From Streptomyces sp. Tue6028 (GTDB lineage: Bacteria; Actinomycetota; Actinomycetes; Streptomycetales; Streptomycetaceae), in assembly GCF_002300165.1 (NCBI RefSeq), contig NZ_MLCE01000036.1:124001-188000 (forward strand): DNA of 64,000 bases. Direction: 5' to 3'. This document shows positions 10,375 to 18,442 of the stretch, piece after piece. The notes beneath the pieces are model-generated. The model was given only the letters and a program-made list of their open reading frames with translations, was not told where the DNA came from and ran no database searches. The position numbers and the translations under genes were made by a program. How positions within the stretch are numbered: the stretch's first letter is position 1; the number at the start of each line of letters is the position of its first letter.

Positions 10375-11388
10375 CTAGGCCGGGGTCAGTCCCGCGACCC
10401 GGGCCAGCCCGCGATAGGAGTCGAGCAGGGCGTCCCGGTCGTACGTGCTCGTCGTGACCAGTACCTCCTGGGCGCCGGTCTCCTTGATCAGCGTCGCCAG
10501 TTCGTCGGCGACCTGCTCCTCGGTGCCGGCGATGTGGCCGGCGAGTCCGGACTCGTAGAAGGCGCGCTCCCTGCCGCTCATCGTGAGGGTCTCCACCCGC
10601 TCGGCGGGAGGCAGCGGCGGGAAGGTGCCGTGCGTGCGCGAGTACGCCATCGACCAGGCCTCGGGGAGCAGCAGGCGGTGTGCCCGCTCGGGGGTCGCGG
10701 CGACCGCCACCGTGCCGGAGACGACGACGTACGGCTCCTGTGCCCAGACGGACGGCCGGAACGCCGCGCGGTAGTGGTCGACGCCGCGCAGCATCTTGTC
10801 CCGGCTCCTGAGGTCCCCGATGACCATGGGCAGGCCGGCCCGCGCCGCGATGCCGGCGCCCTCGCCCATGGCGAGCACGAAGGGCGGCACGGTCAGCCCC
10901 TCCGGCGGGCGCGCGTGCACACCGGTCGGGGAGGTGCCGCGGAACCAGCCGAGGAGTTCGTCGAGCTGTGCCGCGAAGTCGTCGCTCGCGGCCGCGTCCT
11001 TGTCCCGTCCGAGCGCCTTGCGCACACCGTCCGTGAAGCCGACGGAGCGGCCGAGCCCCATGTCGATCCGCCCGGGGAACAGGGACGCGAGCACGCCGAA
11101 CTGCTCGGCCACGACGAGCGGCCGGTGGTTCGGCAGCATCACTCCGCCGGTGCCCACCCGTATCGTGCGCGTGGCCGCGGCGACGGCGGCGGCCAGCACG
11201 GTGGGCGCGGATCCGGCGACTCCCGGCACCCCGTGGTGCTCCGAGACCCAGATCCGGTGGTAGCCGAGGGCTTCCAGGTCCTGCGCCAGGCGCACGGTGT
11301 CACGCAGCGCCTCGGCCGGCTCGTGCCCCTCCCGGGTGCGCGAGCGGTCGAGTACGGAGAAACGGGTTTCCGCGATCACAGAGCTCAC
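10375..11388 (-). CDS. LLM class flavin-dependent oxidoreductase
   Basis: Luciferase-like monooxygenase family protein of 337 residues, predicted to use reduced FMN or F420. Family signatures are LAQDLEALGYHRIWVSEHHG (residues 30-49), TRTIRVGTGGVMLPNHRPLVVAEQ and LASLFPGRIDMGLGRS, typical of the MsnO8-like subgroup. A single TIM-barrel domain fills the length. The substrate is not predictable. The gene lies 66 bp upstream of the UvrA-like gene on the same strand and is divergent from the NTF2-like gene across a repeat-rich spacer. Confidence 0.85.
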   Translation of the reverse strand: MSSVIAETRFSVLDRSRTREGHEPAEALRDTVRLAQDLEALGYHRIWVSEHHGVPGVAGSAPTVLAAAVAAATRTIRVGTGGVMLPNHRPLVVAEQFGVLASLFPGRIDMGLGRSVGFTDGVRKALGRDKDAAASDDFAAQLDELLGWFRGTSPTGVHARPPEGLTVPPFVLAMGEGAGIAARAGLPMVIGDLRSRDKMLRGVDHYRAAFRPSVWAQEPYVVVSGTVAVAATPERAHRLLLPEAWSMAYSRTHGTFPPLPPAERVETLTMSGRERAFYESGLAGHIAGTEEQVADELATLIKETGAQEVLVTTSTYDRDALLDSYRGLARVAGLTPA

Positions 11389-11750
11389 AGGGGGTTCAAC
11401 GCGTGCGGGCCCTCAGGATTCCCGGTGCCGGTGCCGGTGCCGGTGCCGGTGCCAGTGCTGGTGCCCCTGCCCGTGTCTGCGCCGGTTGCCCGTGCCGGTA
11501 CCGGCGCCTGTGCTCGCGACTGCGACTCGGACAGCGGGCCCGCTGTCCGTCCCTCCGGTGCACGGGGGAGCCGGGCCTGGATCGAACATGTATCCGAATG
11601 TGGGCGCCAGGGCTCCTTTGCCGTCCCCGCACCGCGGACGCCCGGCGACGTCACCCGCACGCGCCCGGAGCCGGGCCGCTGCGGTCGCGCCCGGCCGCGT
11701 ACAGGCACACGATGCGAAGACGAACGTCTCGCATTCTCACTGGAGTACTC
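11389..11750. other. 362-bp divergent spacer with GGTGCC hexamer repeats
   Basis: There is no convincing gene between the LLM start and the NTF2-like start. Five perfect GGTGCC hexamers run from 11424 to 11453 and decay into similar hexamers to about 11510. Promoters of both divergent genes should lie here, but none is clear. An open frame through the hexamers reads Gly-Ala and Arg-rich nonsense. Confidence 0.7.
11424..11453. repeat. GGTGCC hexamer x5
   Basis: Five perfect tandem copies of a 6-bp unit, followed by degenerate copies (AGTGCT, GGTGCC, CCTGCC). The run lies about 40 bp upstream of the LLM oxidoreductase start. Confidence 0.9.
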
Positions 11751-12524
11751 ATGGTCTGGATTCCTCAGATCACGGATCTCGTCGAGCGGCTCGGAGCGGC
11801 CGACCTCGCCGGTGCCCTGCGCGACCCGGACACGGCCACCGTGCCGGTGGCGCTCGACGACCCCGGCGCCGGGCGCATCTGCGGCGTGGGTGTCCTGGCC
11901 GCCTGGCTGGCCGAGCAGGAGAAGTGGCGGACGGAGCACGCCGCCGTCGTGGAGCCGGCCGCCGTCACGGTCACCGGACGGCGCGCCGTGGGCGAATGGG
12001 TGGTGCGCCTCGACGGACCGGACGGCGGACGCGTCGGGCTCCCCGTCGCCGTCGCGGTCGAGCCCGCCTCCACCATGCCGGTGCGGATCTACCACTCCCG
12101 GTGGCCGCTGCTCGGCCGTCACGTCGTACGGCCTCCGCTGGTGCGGCACGCCCCGGACGCGCACGCCTCCGACGTCGTGGACGTCTACCGGGCGGCCCTC
12201 GCGGAGGGGGACGTCGCCGCCGTGGTGGCGGCCTTCGCGCCCGACGGCTACTTCCGCGAACCGTCCGGCGATACCCACCGGTACGTCGGCCACGCCGCGC
12301 TCAACGACCTGTTCAAGGGCTTCTTCGCCGCGGGCGGGGGCATCCCGCTGAAGCTGTGCACCGTCACGGACGACGGCACCCGCAGCGCCGTCGAGTACGT
12401 CTGCGACCGCTGGGGCGACGCCGACCTTCCGCCGCAGGCGGGGCTCGTCGTCTGCACGCGCGGCGAGGGTGGCCTGATCTCGGCCGTGCACGTGTACGAC
12501 GACGTGGAGGCGCCCGTCGAGTAG
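11751..12524 (+). CDS. NTF2/SnoaL-like domain protein
   Basis: Protein of 257 residues with two parts. Residues 1-130 form an uncharacterised module (VWIPQITDLVERLGAADLAGAL and a central GEWVVRLDGPDGGRVGLPVAV). The C-terminal part has the pattern of an NTF2/SnoaL fold: DVVDVYRAALAEGDVAAVVAAF, DGYFREPSG, YVGHAALNDLFKGFF and a final ISAVHVYDDVE. Such folds bind small ligands or act as polyketide cyclase-like enzymes; the role here is unknown. The ATG at 11751 is chosen because GGAG sits 5-6 nt upstream; an in-frame ATG at 11712 is less well placed. Confidence 0.6.
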   Translation: MVWIPQITDLVERLGAADLAGALRDPDTATVPVALDDPGAGRICGVGVLAAWLAEQEKWRTEHAAVVEPAAVTVTGRRAVGEWVVRLDGPDGGRVGLPVAVAVEPASTMPVRIYHSRWPLLGRHVVRPPLVRHAPDAHASDVVDVYRAALAEGDVAAVVAAFAPDGYFREPSGDTHRYVGHAALNDLFKGFFAAGGGIPLKLCTVTDDGTRSAVEYVCDRWGDADLPPQAGLVVCTRGEGGLISAVHVYDDVEAPVE

Positions 12525-12605
12525 GGCTTCACCGGGCCTGTGGCGGGCAGGGAGACAGGTGGCCGCAGTGCCGCCATCCCACGGTGCGCGAGAGCAGGAG
12601 TGAGC

Positions 12606-13574
12606 ATGCAGTACGTGAAGCTCGGTTCGACGGGCCTGGACGTGTCCCGGATCTGCCTGGGCTGCATGAGTGTCGGTCTTCCCGACCGCGGCGTCCACGA
12701 GTGGACCCTGGACGAGGAGGCCTCCCGCCCGCTGATCCGCCAGGCGCTGGAGGCCGGGATCAACTTCTTCGACACGGCGAACGTGTACTCGGACGGCACC
12801 AGCGAGGAGATCGTCGGCCGGGTGCTCGGCGACCTCGCGCGCCGCGACGAGATCGTCATCGCCACCAAGGTGAACGGCGCGATGCACGACGGGCCCAACG
12901 CCCGCGGCCTGTCCCGCAAGGCGGTCATGACGGAGATCGACAACAGCCTGCGCCGCCTCGGCACCGACTACGTGGACCTCTACCAGATCCACCGCTTCGA
13001 CCCGGCGACCCCCGTCGAGGAGACGATGGAGGCGCTGCACGACGTGGTCAAGGCGGGCAAGGCCCGTTACATCGGGGCGAGTTCGATGTACGCCTGGCAG
13101 TTCTCCAAGGCGCAGTACATGGCGCGGCTGAACGGATGGACGCGGTTCGTCTCCATGCAGAACCACTACAACCTCCTCTATCGCGAGGAGGAGCGCGAGA
13201 TGCTGCCGCTGTGCGAGGACCAGGGCGTCGGCGTGCTGCCCTGGAGCCCGCTGGCCCGTGGACGGCTCACCCGGGACTGGGACACCGCCACGGCACGCAG
13301 CCGGACCGACGAGTTCGGCCGGAACCTCTACCTGGACGGCGACCGCGAGATCGTCGACGCCGTCGCCCGGATCGCCGCCGGACGGGAGACCGCGCGTGCG
13401 CGGATCGCCCTCGCCTGGCTGCTGCACCGCGGCGTCGTGACCGCGCCCGTCGTCGGCGTCACCGAGCCGCTGCACATCGAGGACGCGGTCGCCGCCGTCG
13501 AGGTGGAGCTCACGGACAAGGAGATCGAGGAACTGGAGCGGGCCTACACGCCGAGGGCGATCAGCGGCCACTGA
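12606..13574 (+). CDS. Aldo/keto reductase
   Basis: NADPH-dependent oxidoreductase of the AKR family, 322 residues. It opens with MQYVKLGSTGLDVSRICLGCMS and has the cofactor/active-site pattern INFFDTANVYSDGTSEEIVG (Asp and Tyr of the tetrad), an IATKVNG strand with the Lys, YQIHRFDP with the His, and the C-terminal AWLLHRGVVTAPVVGVTEP. Length is typical. AGGAG lies 6 nt before the ATG. The long palindrome at 13611 follows about 35 bp after the stop. Confidence 0.9.
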   Translation: MQYVKLGSTGLDVSRICLGCMSVGLPDRGVHEWTLDEEASRPLIRQALEAGINFFDTANVYSDGTSEEIVGRVLGDLARRDEIVIATKVNGAMHDGPNARGLSRKAVMTEIDNSLRRLGTDYVDLYQIHRFDPATPVEETMEALHDVVKAGKARYIGASSMYAWQFSKAQYMARLNGWTRFVSMQNHYNLLYREEEREMLPLCEDQGVGVLPWSPLARGRLTRDWDTATARSRTDEFGRNLYLDGDREIVDAVARIAAGRETARARIALAWLLHRGVVTAPVVGVTEPLHIEDAVAAVEVELTDKEIEELERAYTPRAISGH

Positions 13575-13610
13575 GCGGAAAAATTCCCGGTTCCCGGAAT
13601 TGAGCGGACC

Positions 13611-13646
13611 GGGCATCCCATGGGGAGCGCTCCCAATGGGATGCCC
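13611..13646. promoter_or_regulatory. 36-bp palindrome with a CebR-type core
   Basis: The two 18-bp halves are complementary except at one position. The centre GGGGAGCGCTCCCA (13622-13635) differs at one base from TGGGAGCGCTCCCA, the known CebR operator of Streptomyces. It may be a LacI/CebR-family operator, or a terminator for the aldo/keto reductase gene. Both are inferences. Confidence 0.5.
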
Positions 13647-13976
13647 CAATGGATCGGTCTCGCGTGCGGTTCGGTGGTGGCGGGGTTTCCGAATTCCGTT
13701 TTCCCGGGACCCGCTGACATTCTGTCAATATCGCGGACTGCCAGCGGAAAAGGAAATCGCCGGACCGCTTGTTCCGTCTCGGGAGCCTGTGCAAAGGTGT
13801 GCGTTGTCGGCGTGCAGACAATATTGTGCTGCCTTCCGTGCCCGTACGGTGTGGCCGTTCGTCCCCTTGCTTCACGAGTGCGGCCGGATTGCTTCACAGG
13901 TGCGGTCCGAGGTGGTCGTGCGCGGCGCAGCCCCCCATGGGTAGGCCGTCCGCCTCGTCGGGCGGTCTACATACCC

Positions 13977-13992
13977 ATTGGTATGGACTAAT
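13977..13992. promoter_or_regulatory. DasR-like operator upstream of the lectin fusion
   Basis: ATTGGTATGGACTAAT ends 30 bp before the GTG start at 14023. It matches the reverse complement of the site at 21564-21579 at 14 of 16 positions and resembles the DasR element core TGGTCTAGACCA. Control by DasR or another GntR regulator is inferred. Confidence 0.5.
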
Positions 13993-14022
13993 TTCCGTGT
14001 TGCCTTTGGGAGGAAAGCGGAC

Positions 14023-16023
14023 GTGAATGATGCCAGGCTGCCTCATTCCCAGGCTCCGGCGCGGTCGTTCGAGGTATCGGATGAACGGCTCGCGGCCGAG
14101 ATGAAGAAGAGCCAAGGGAACGCACCCGTGCACTATCCCGTCGGCGAACTGCTGGACCGCCACTGGGAAGCGGTGTACTCCTACGCACGCCTGTGCACTC
14201 ACGGCGTACGGCCCGCCGGAATGCTCACCACGGCCGCATTCACCCGTCTGTTCGGCGAATCCCTGGACCAGTCGGGACCCGGCGCCGCTTGGCGGCCCCA
14301 ACTCCTCGTCACCGTCCGGCGCATGGCCGCCGAGTGGCTCACCGACCAGCGGCGCGACATGCTCCACCCGAACCTGCTCACCGGCTCGGACCGCGAGGAC
14401 CGGGCCGCGGCCCGGCTCCTCCCGCCGGAGGGCAGACGCCTGCTGTCCCGGGCGTTCCAGCGGCTGCCCGAGCCCGCCCGCTGCCTGCTGTGGCACATCG
14501 AGGTCGAGGCCGAGCGCCCTGAGGTGCCCGCGGCCCTGCTGGGATACGAAGCCGAGGACGTCCCGCCGGAGCTGGAGCGCGCCCGGGAACGCCTGCGCGC
14601 CGGCTGTCTGGAGATCCACCGCGAGCTGGCCCCCGAGCAGGAGTGCCGGCGCTACAACCGGATGCTCGATGTCTCCCTGCGCCGCCGCGGCGCCGGACTC
14701 GACCCCGATCTGCGCGATCACATGGCCCGGTGCGGTCACTGCCGCCACACCGCCGACCAGTTGGACCAGTTCAACCGCCCGCTGGGGCTCCCGCTCGCCG
14801 AGGCCGTGCTCGGCTGGGCCGCGCGCGACTACGTCGCCTCCCGTCCCGGACGTGCCTCCGCGATCCCCGCGGCCGACGGGGTCCACACCGCCGACGAGGC
14901 CGCCGCCACGGCACCCGAACTCACCGGAACTCCCGCCGAGAAGGGGATGCTTTCCTGGACCGGGACGCCCGCGGACACGCCCGCCGTCCGCGAGGTCCCG
15001 CTCCCGGCGGGACTCCGCCCGCGCACCGCCGCGCGCGGCCGCGGAGCCGGCGACCCGCGTACGCCCGCGCACCGGGCGCCCCGGGGACAGGGAGCCGGCA
15101 CGCACAAGGGCCCCCGCCAGGCACCGCGCCGCCGCGACGTGGCGCTCGCCGTCCTCACCGTGAGCACCCTGATCCTGGTCCCGCTGGTCGTCTGGGCGGC
15201 CGGCACCAGCTCCGGCGGCGAGAACGGCACGGCCGACAACACCGGCCGCTCGGACGCGACCGGCCCGAGCCGGTCGCCCGGTGCGAACCCCTCGTGGATC
15301 GGGACCGGGGCCCGGCCGGGCGAGACCGCACGGGGACTGCTGCGCAACGCCGCGACCGGACTGTGCGTCGGCATCGTGGGCGACAAGCCCGCCAAGGGGG
15401 TGGAGGCCCGGCTCACCTCGTGCACCTCGAAGTCCGCCCGCCGGTGGACGTACGAAGCCGACGGACTGCTGAGCGACGCGGCCGACCCCGGCCTGTGCCT
15501 GGACTCCCATCTCGGCTACTCGGTCCGGCTGACCGCCTGCCCGGGCGTGTCGGGCCCCGGCGCGAAGGACCGGCGCTACGACTTCACCCTCCAGGGTGCG
15601 CTGGTGCCACGTTGGAACCAGGACCTGGCCCTCGCGCCCGCCTCCGCCGACGACGGCGCGGCCCTGCTCCTCAAAGTCCGCGACGACGGGGCCGTCCAGC
15701 GCTGGGAGCTCGACACCTCCTCGCCCACGCTCCAGATGGAGGTGGTCAACTGGGGCTCCGCCGACGGCGGACCGGACACCACCCCCGCACCGCCCACGGA
15801 CTCGACGGAACCCGCACCGCCCGCCGCCCACGGGTCGTCCACCACCCCGTCGACCGCGCAGCCGGCTCCGACGACCTCCGCCCCGTCGTACGAGTACTGC
15901 GCCTCCCCGGACGCCTACTGCCCCGGGGACGGGCAGTACGGCTCCGGCCGCGACCCCGGATACGGCTACGGGGACTACGGATACGGCTCCGGACACGAGG
16001 GAGGGCGGGGAGGCCGCCGGTGA
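14023..16023 (+). CDS. Sigma-like/zinc-finger/membrane/ricin-lectin fusion protein
   Basis: Protein of 666 residues with an unusual domain order. Residues 30-200 look like a degenerate sigma-70 type protein (LLDRHWEAVYSYARLC, RPQLLVTVRRMAAEWLTDQRRD, FQRLPEPARCLLWHIEVEAE). Residues 230-245 carry an anti-sigma-type zinc motif (HMARCGHC). A Pro/Arg-rich linker leads to one membrane helix (ALAVLTVSTLILVPLVVWAAG, about 373-393). Residues 435-580 resemble a ricin B-type lectin (GLCVGIVG, GLCLDSHLG, AVQRWELD). The tail is Pro/Thr- then Gly/Tyr-rich. It is probably a cytoplasmic regulator joined to an outside sugar-binding domain. The GTG start has GGAGG about 9 nt upstream. Sigma activity is unproven. 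Confidence 0.65.
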   Translation: MNDARLPHSQAPARSFEVSDERLAAEMKKSQGNAPVHYPVGELLDRHWEAVYSYARLCTHGVRPAGMLTTAAFTRLFGESLDQSGPGAAWRPQLLVTVRRMAAEWLTDQRRDMLHPNLLTGSDREDRAAARLLPPEGRRLLSRAFQRLPEPARCLLWHIEVEAERPEVPAALLGYEAEDVPPELERARERLRAGCLEIHRELAPEQECRRYNRMLDVSLRRRGAGLDPDLRDHMARCGHCRHTADQLDQFNRPLGLPLAEAVLGWAARDYVASRPGRASAIPAADGVHTADEAAATAPELTGTPAEKGMLSWTGTPADTPAVREVPLPAGLRPRTAARGRGAGDPRTPAHRAPRGQGAGTHKGPRQAPRRRDVALAVLTVSTLILVPLVVWAAGTSSGGENGTADNTGRSDATGPSRSPGANPSWIGTGARPGETARGLLRNAATGLCVGIVGDKPAKGVEARLTSCTSKSARRWTYEADGLLSDAADPGLCLDSHLGYSVRLTACPGVSGPGAKDRRYDFTLQGALVPRWNQDLALAPASADDGAALLLKVRDDGAVQRWELDTSSPTLQMEVVNWGSADGGPDTTPAPPTDSTEPAPPAAHGSSTTPSTAQPAPTTSAPSYEYCASPDAYCPGDGQYGSGRDPGYGYGDYGYGSGHEGGRGGRR

Positions 16024-16098
16024 GTCCGGCACACCCCGCCCGCCCCGCCGCCGTACGGGAGACCACCGAGCCGTCGGCCTGACGGCGGACCCGAACCG

Positions 16099-17343
16099 TC
16101 AGGACGACGGCGTGCCCGAACCGGACGCCGTGCCCAGGAACTCCGCCCAGCCGCCGAGCGGGGACTGCCCGGGACTGAGGGTGCGCAGCTTCCGCAGGAC
16201 CGCCGGGTCCTGCACCTCCAGCCACTCCACGAGCTGGCGGAAGGACACCATCCTGACCTCGTCGTGTTCGGCGATCCGGGCGATGGCCTGCTCGACGGCG
16301 TCCATGTAGATGCCGCCGTTCCAGCGTTCGAAGTGGTTGCCGATGAAGAGGGGCGCCCGGTTGCCCTCGTAGGCGCGACGGAAGCCGGCGAGATAGCTGT
16401 CACGGGCCTGCGCGCGCCACGCGGCGAACCGGGAACGGTCGCCGAGCGGGTTCGCGTTCGACTGGTTGGCCATCAGGTTGTAGTCCATGGACAGGACCTG
16501 GAAGGAGTGACCGGGGAACGGGATGGACTGGAGCGGGAGGTCCCAGACCCGGCCGCCCTGCACCTTCCCGGGCCAGATCTGCAGCCCGCCGGGTGAGCTG
16601 GCGTCGTACTTCCACCCCAGGTCGGCGACGGTCGGCAGCAGGTTGGCCTGCCCCTCCAGGCACGGGGCCCGCCCGCCGATCAGTTCCTTGCGGTAGTCGA
16701 AGGGCAGCGGTTCGAGATCGGTGAAGCCGGTGTTCGTCTTCCAGCGCGTGACGAACCCGATCGCCTGGTCGATCTCGCTGCGCCACTCGGCGGGCGACCA
16801 CAGGCGCACCCCGTCCGCGCCGCAGAAGTGCCCGTTGAAGTGGGTGCCGATCTCGTGCCCCTCCAGCCAGGCGGCGCGTATCTGCTGGAGCGTGGCGTGG
16901 ATGTGCCGGTCGGAGAGGTAACCGATCGCGGAGGCACCGACCGGGTGCTGCGGCGGGCGGTACAGGTGCTTCTTCGACTCGGGCAGCGTGTAGATGCCGC
17001 TGAGGAAGAACGTCATGGACGCCCCGTGGTCGGCGGCGACCTTGCGGAACCGGGAGAACAGCTTGTTGCTGAGCTCGCCCGCGCCGTCCCAGGAGAAGAC
17101 GACGAACTGTGGCGGGCGCTCACCCGGCTTCAGCCGCTGCGCCTTCGGCTGCTCGGGCTGGGCCCCCGTGTCGGCGGTCGAGCCGTCACCGATCGGCTTG
17201 GGCGGCTGGCTCGGCGACCCTTTGCCGTCACTCTCGCCGGTGCTGCCCACCGACCAGTCGTTCGCCGAGCAGGCGGAGAGCGCGCCCAGGGCGCCCGCCG
17301 ATGCCGCCGCGGTCAGCAGCCGCCTGCGTGAGATACCGCTCAT
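16099..17343 (-). CDS. Secreted lipoprotein, polysaccharide-deacetylase-like
   Basis: Protein of 414 residues with a Tat-type signal (SRRRLLTAAASAGALGALSAC) whose LSAC lipobox predicts a lipid-anchored protein at C24. After a Ser/Pro linker comes a NodB-like fold: PQFVVFSWDGAG (motif 1, degenerate from TFDDG), ASMTFFLSG, and HEIGTHFNGHF, where HFNGH matches the HxxxH metal motif. WKYDASSPGG, HFERWNGG and DEVRMVSFRQLVEWLE follow. It probably deacetylates or hydrolyses a surface glycan, but the changed first motif makes activity uncertain. It may be linked with the other envelope genes nearby. Confidence 0.7.
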   Translation of the reverse strand: MSGISRRRLLTAAASAGALGALSACSANDWSVGSTGESDGKGSPSQPPKPIGDGSTADTGAQPEQPKAQRLKPGERPPQFVVFSWDGAGELSNKLFSRFRKVAADHGASMTFFLSGIYTLPESKKHLYRPPQHPVGASAIGYLSDRHIHATLQQIRAAWLEGHEIGTHFNGHFCGADGVRLWSPAEWRSEIDQAIGFVTRWKTNTGFTDLEPLPFDYRKELIGGRAPCLEGQANLLPTVADLGWKYDASSPGGLQIWPGKVQGGRVWDLPLQSIPFPGHSFQVLSMDYNLMANQSNANPLGDRSRFAAWRAQARDSYLAGFRRAYEGNRAPLFIGNHFERWNGGIYMDAVEQAIARIAEHDEVRMVSFRQLVEWLEVQDPAVLRKLRTLSPGQSPLGGWAEFLGTASGSGTPSS

Positions 17344-17552
17344 GATCGTCCCCCGGGATTCTCGCCACGGCTCCCGCTCTGCGGCTGGAGCCCCCGTACC
17401 TGTGACGCCCCGCTCGGTGCGGGTGCGTCAATCGGTGGGATGCGCGGGCATCCGGAAAGGGTCGCGTGATCCAGGACACGTAGCCGTTCCGTGACAAACC
17501 CCGCCGACCTGCGGGGCAGGTGGCGGGGCAGGGGGAATTGGGGCCGCTGGGT

Positions 17553-18299
17553 TCAGGTGCCGGTGCCCGACCGGACGACCGTCAGGGACACCGTCGAGGC
17601 GTTGCCGGAGACCGGCACCTTGCCCTGCGTCCACGTGACCTTGAGCGGGTCCCTCTCGTCGGGAGGAGTGACGATGAGCGCGGCGGGCGTCGCCGTCCTC
17701 GCCCCGCTGATCTCGGGATTGGAGAAGGTCAGACCCGCCCACGCGCTCTGCCCCGGCTTCAGCGTGAGCGTCGTCGGCGATTCCGAGGAGCGCTTGGGGT
17801 CGGGGCCGAGCTGCCTGCCCGACGCGTCGACGAACGCGGCCCCCGGGAAGCCGCGCACGGTGCAGGTGCGCCCGGACTTGTTGGTCAGGACGACGGGGAA
17901 GTTCTCCTGCCCCGCGCCCGGGTCGTTGTTCCCCACGGACGCGCGCAGTTCGGAGGTGTGGCAGCGGCCGCCGCCCGAGGAGTTGCCCGAGGACGTGGAG
18001 GCCGCCCCCGACGTCGTACCGGACTTGGTGGCGGACCCGGCCGAGGTGTCGTCCCCGCCCGGGGTGGCCGTGTCGCTCGATCCGCTGTCCGCGGTCCTGT
18101 CGCCCGAGGCGGGCTCGGCGGTGCCGGAGAGCGTCTGCGGCGCGCTCTTCGGTGAGCCGTCCGTGCCGCAGCCCGTGAGCAGGCCGAGCACCGCGATGCC
18201 CGCGAGCACCGCCGCCCGCCGGGCGTGGGCCGAAGTGCGGTGCGCGGGAACCGCGTCGACCGGGTCCGTGTCCGCCGCTCCGCGCCGGAAGGTCGCCAT
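17553..18299 (-). CDS. DUF4232 lipoprotein
   Basis: Secreted lipoprotein of 248 residues. A membrane segment AAVLAGIAVLGLLTGC ends in a lipobox, followed by a Ser/Thr/Asp-rich linker (about residues 48-105). A single DUF4232 domain fills the C-terminal half, starting CHTSELRASVG and including LTNKSGRTCTVRGFPGAAFVD, with the two conserved cysteines that should form a disulfide. Function of the domain is unknown. The gene lies downstream of the kinase gene on the same strand, separated by 143 bp. Confidence 0.85.
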   Translation of the reverse strand: MATFRRGAADTDPVDAVPAHRTSAHARRAAVLAGIAVLGLLTGCGTDGSPKSAPQTLSGTAEPASGDRTADSGSSDTATPGGDDTSAGSATKSGTTSGAASTSSGNSSGGGRCHTSELRASVGNNDPGAGQENFPVVLTNKSGRTCTVRGFPGAAFVDASGRQLGPDPKRSSESPTTLTLKPGQSAWAGLTFSNPEISGARTATPAALIVTPPDERDPLKVTWTQGKVPVSGNASTVSLTVVRSGTGT

Positions 18300-18442
18300 G
18301 TCACCACTCCTTGGGAATCACCGCACGCGTTCCTCACGCGTACGCACGGCGCGTTGTGCCCCGTCACCCCTGTCCGATGCACCGGCGCACGGAAAAGTTC
18401 GCGAGATCGGCCGGGAAAATACGCCGGGCCGGGCGCGACCGT

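Larger units (their letters stand above)
13575..14022. other. 448-bp spacer with a long palindrome and a DasR-like site
   Basis: The spacer has lower GC than its surroundings and no credible gene. It contains a near-perfect 36-bp palindrome (13611-13646), a short inverted repeat CATACC-CATT-GGTATG (13970-13985) and a DasR-like 16-mer (13977-13992) next to the lectin-fusion gene. The promoter of that gene is expected here. Confidence 0.7.

Noticed and set aside
11403..11750. In-frame upstream extension of the NTF2-like gene
   Set aside because: It is translated from GGTGCC repeats and Arg-rich sequence; the ATG at 11751 has the good ribosome site.
8053..12351. 1432-codon plus-strand frame
   Set aside because: It runs antisense to the UvrA-like and LLM genes, which have full motifs. 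The composition is shadow-like.
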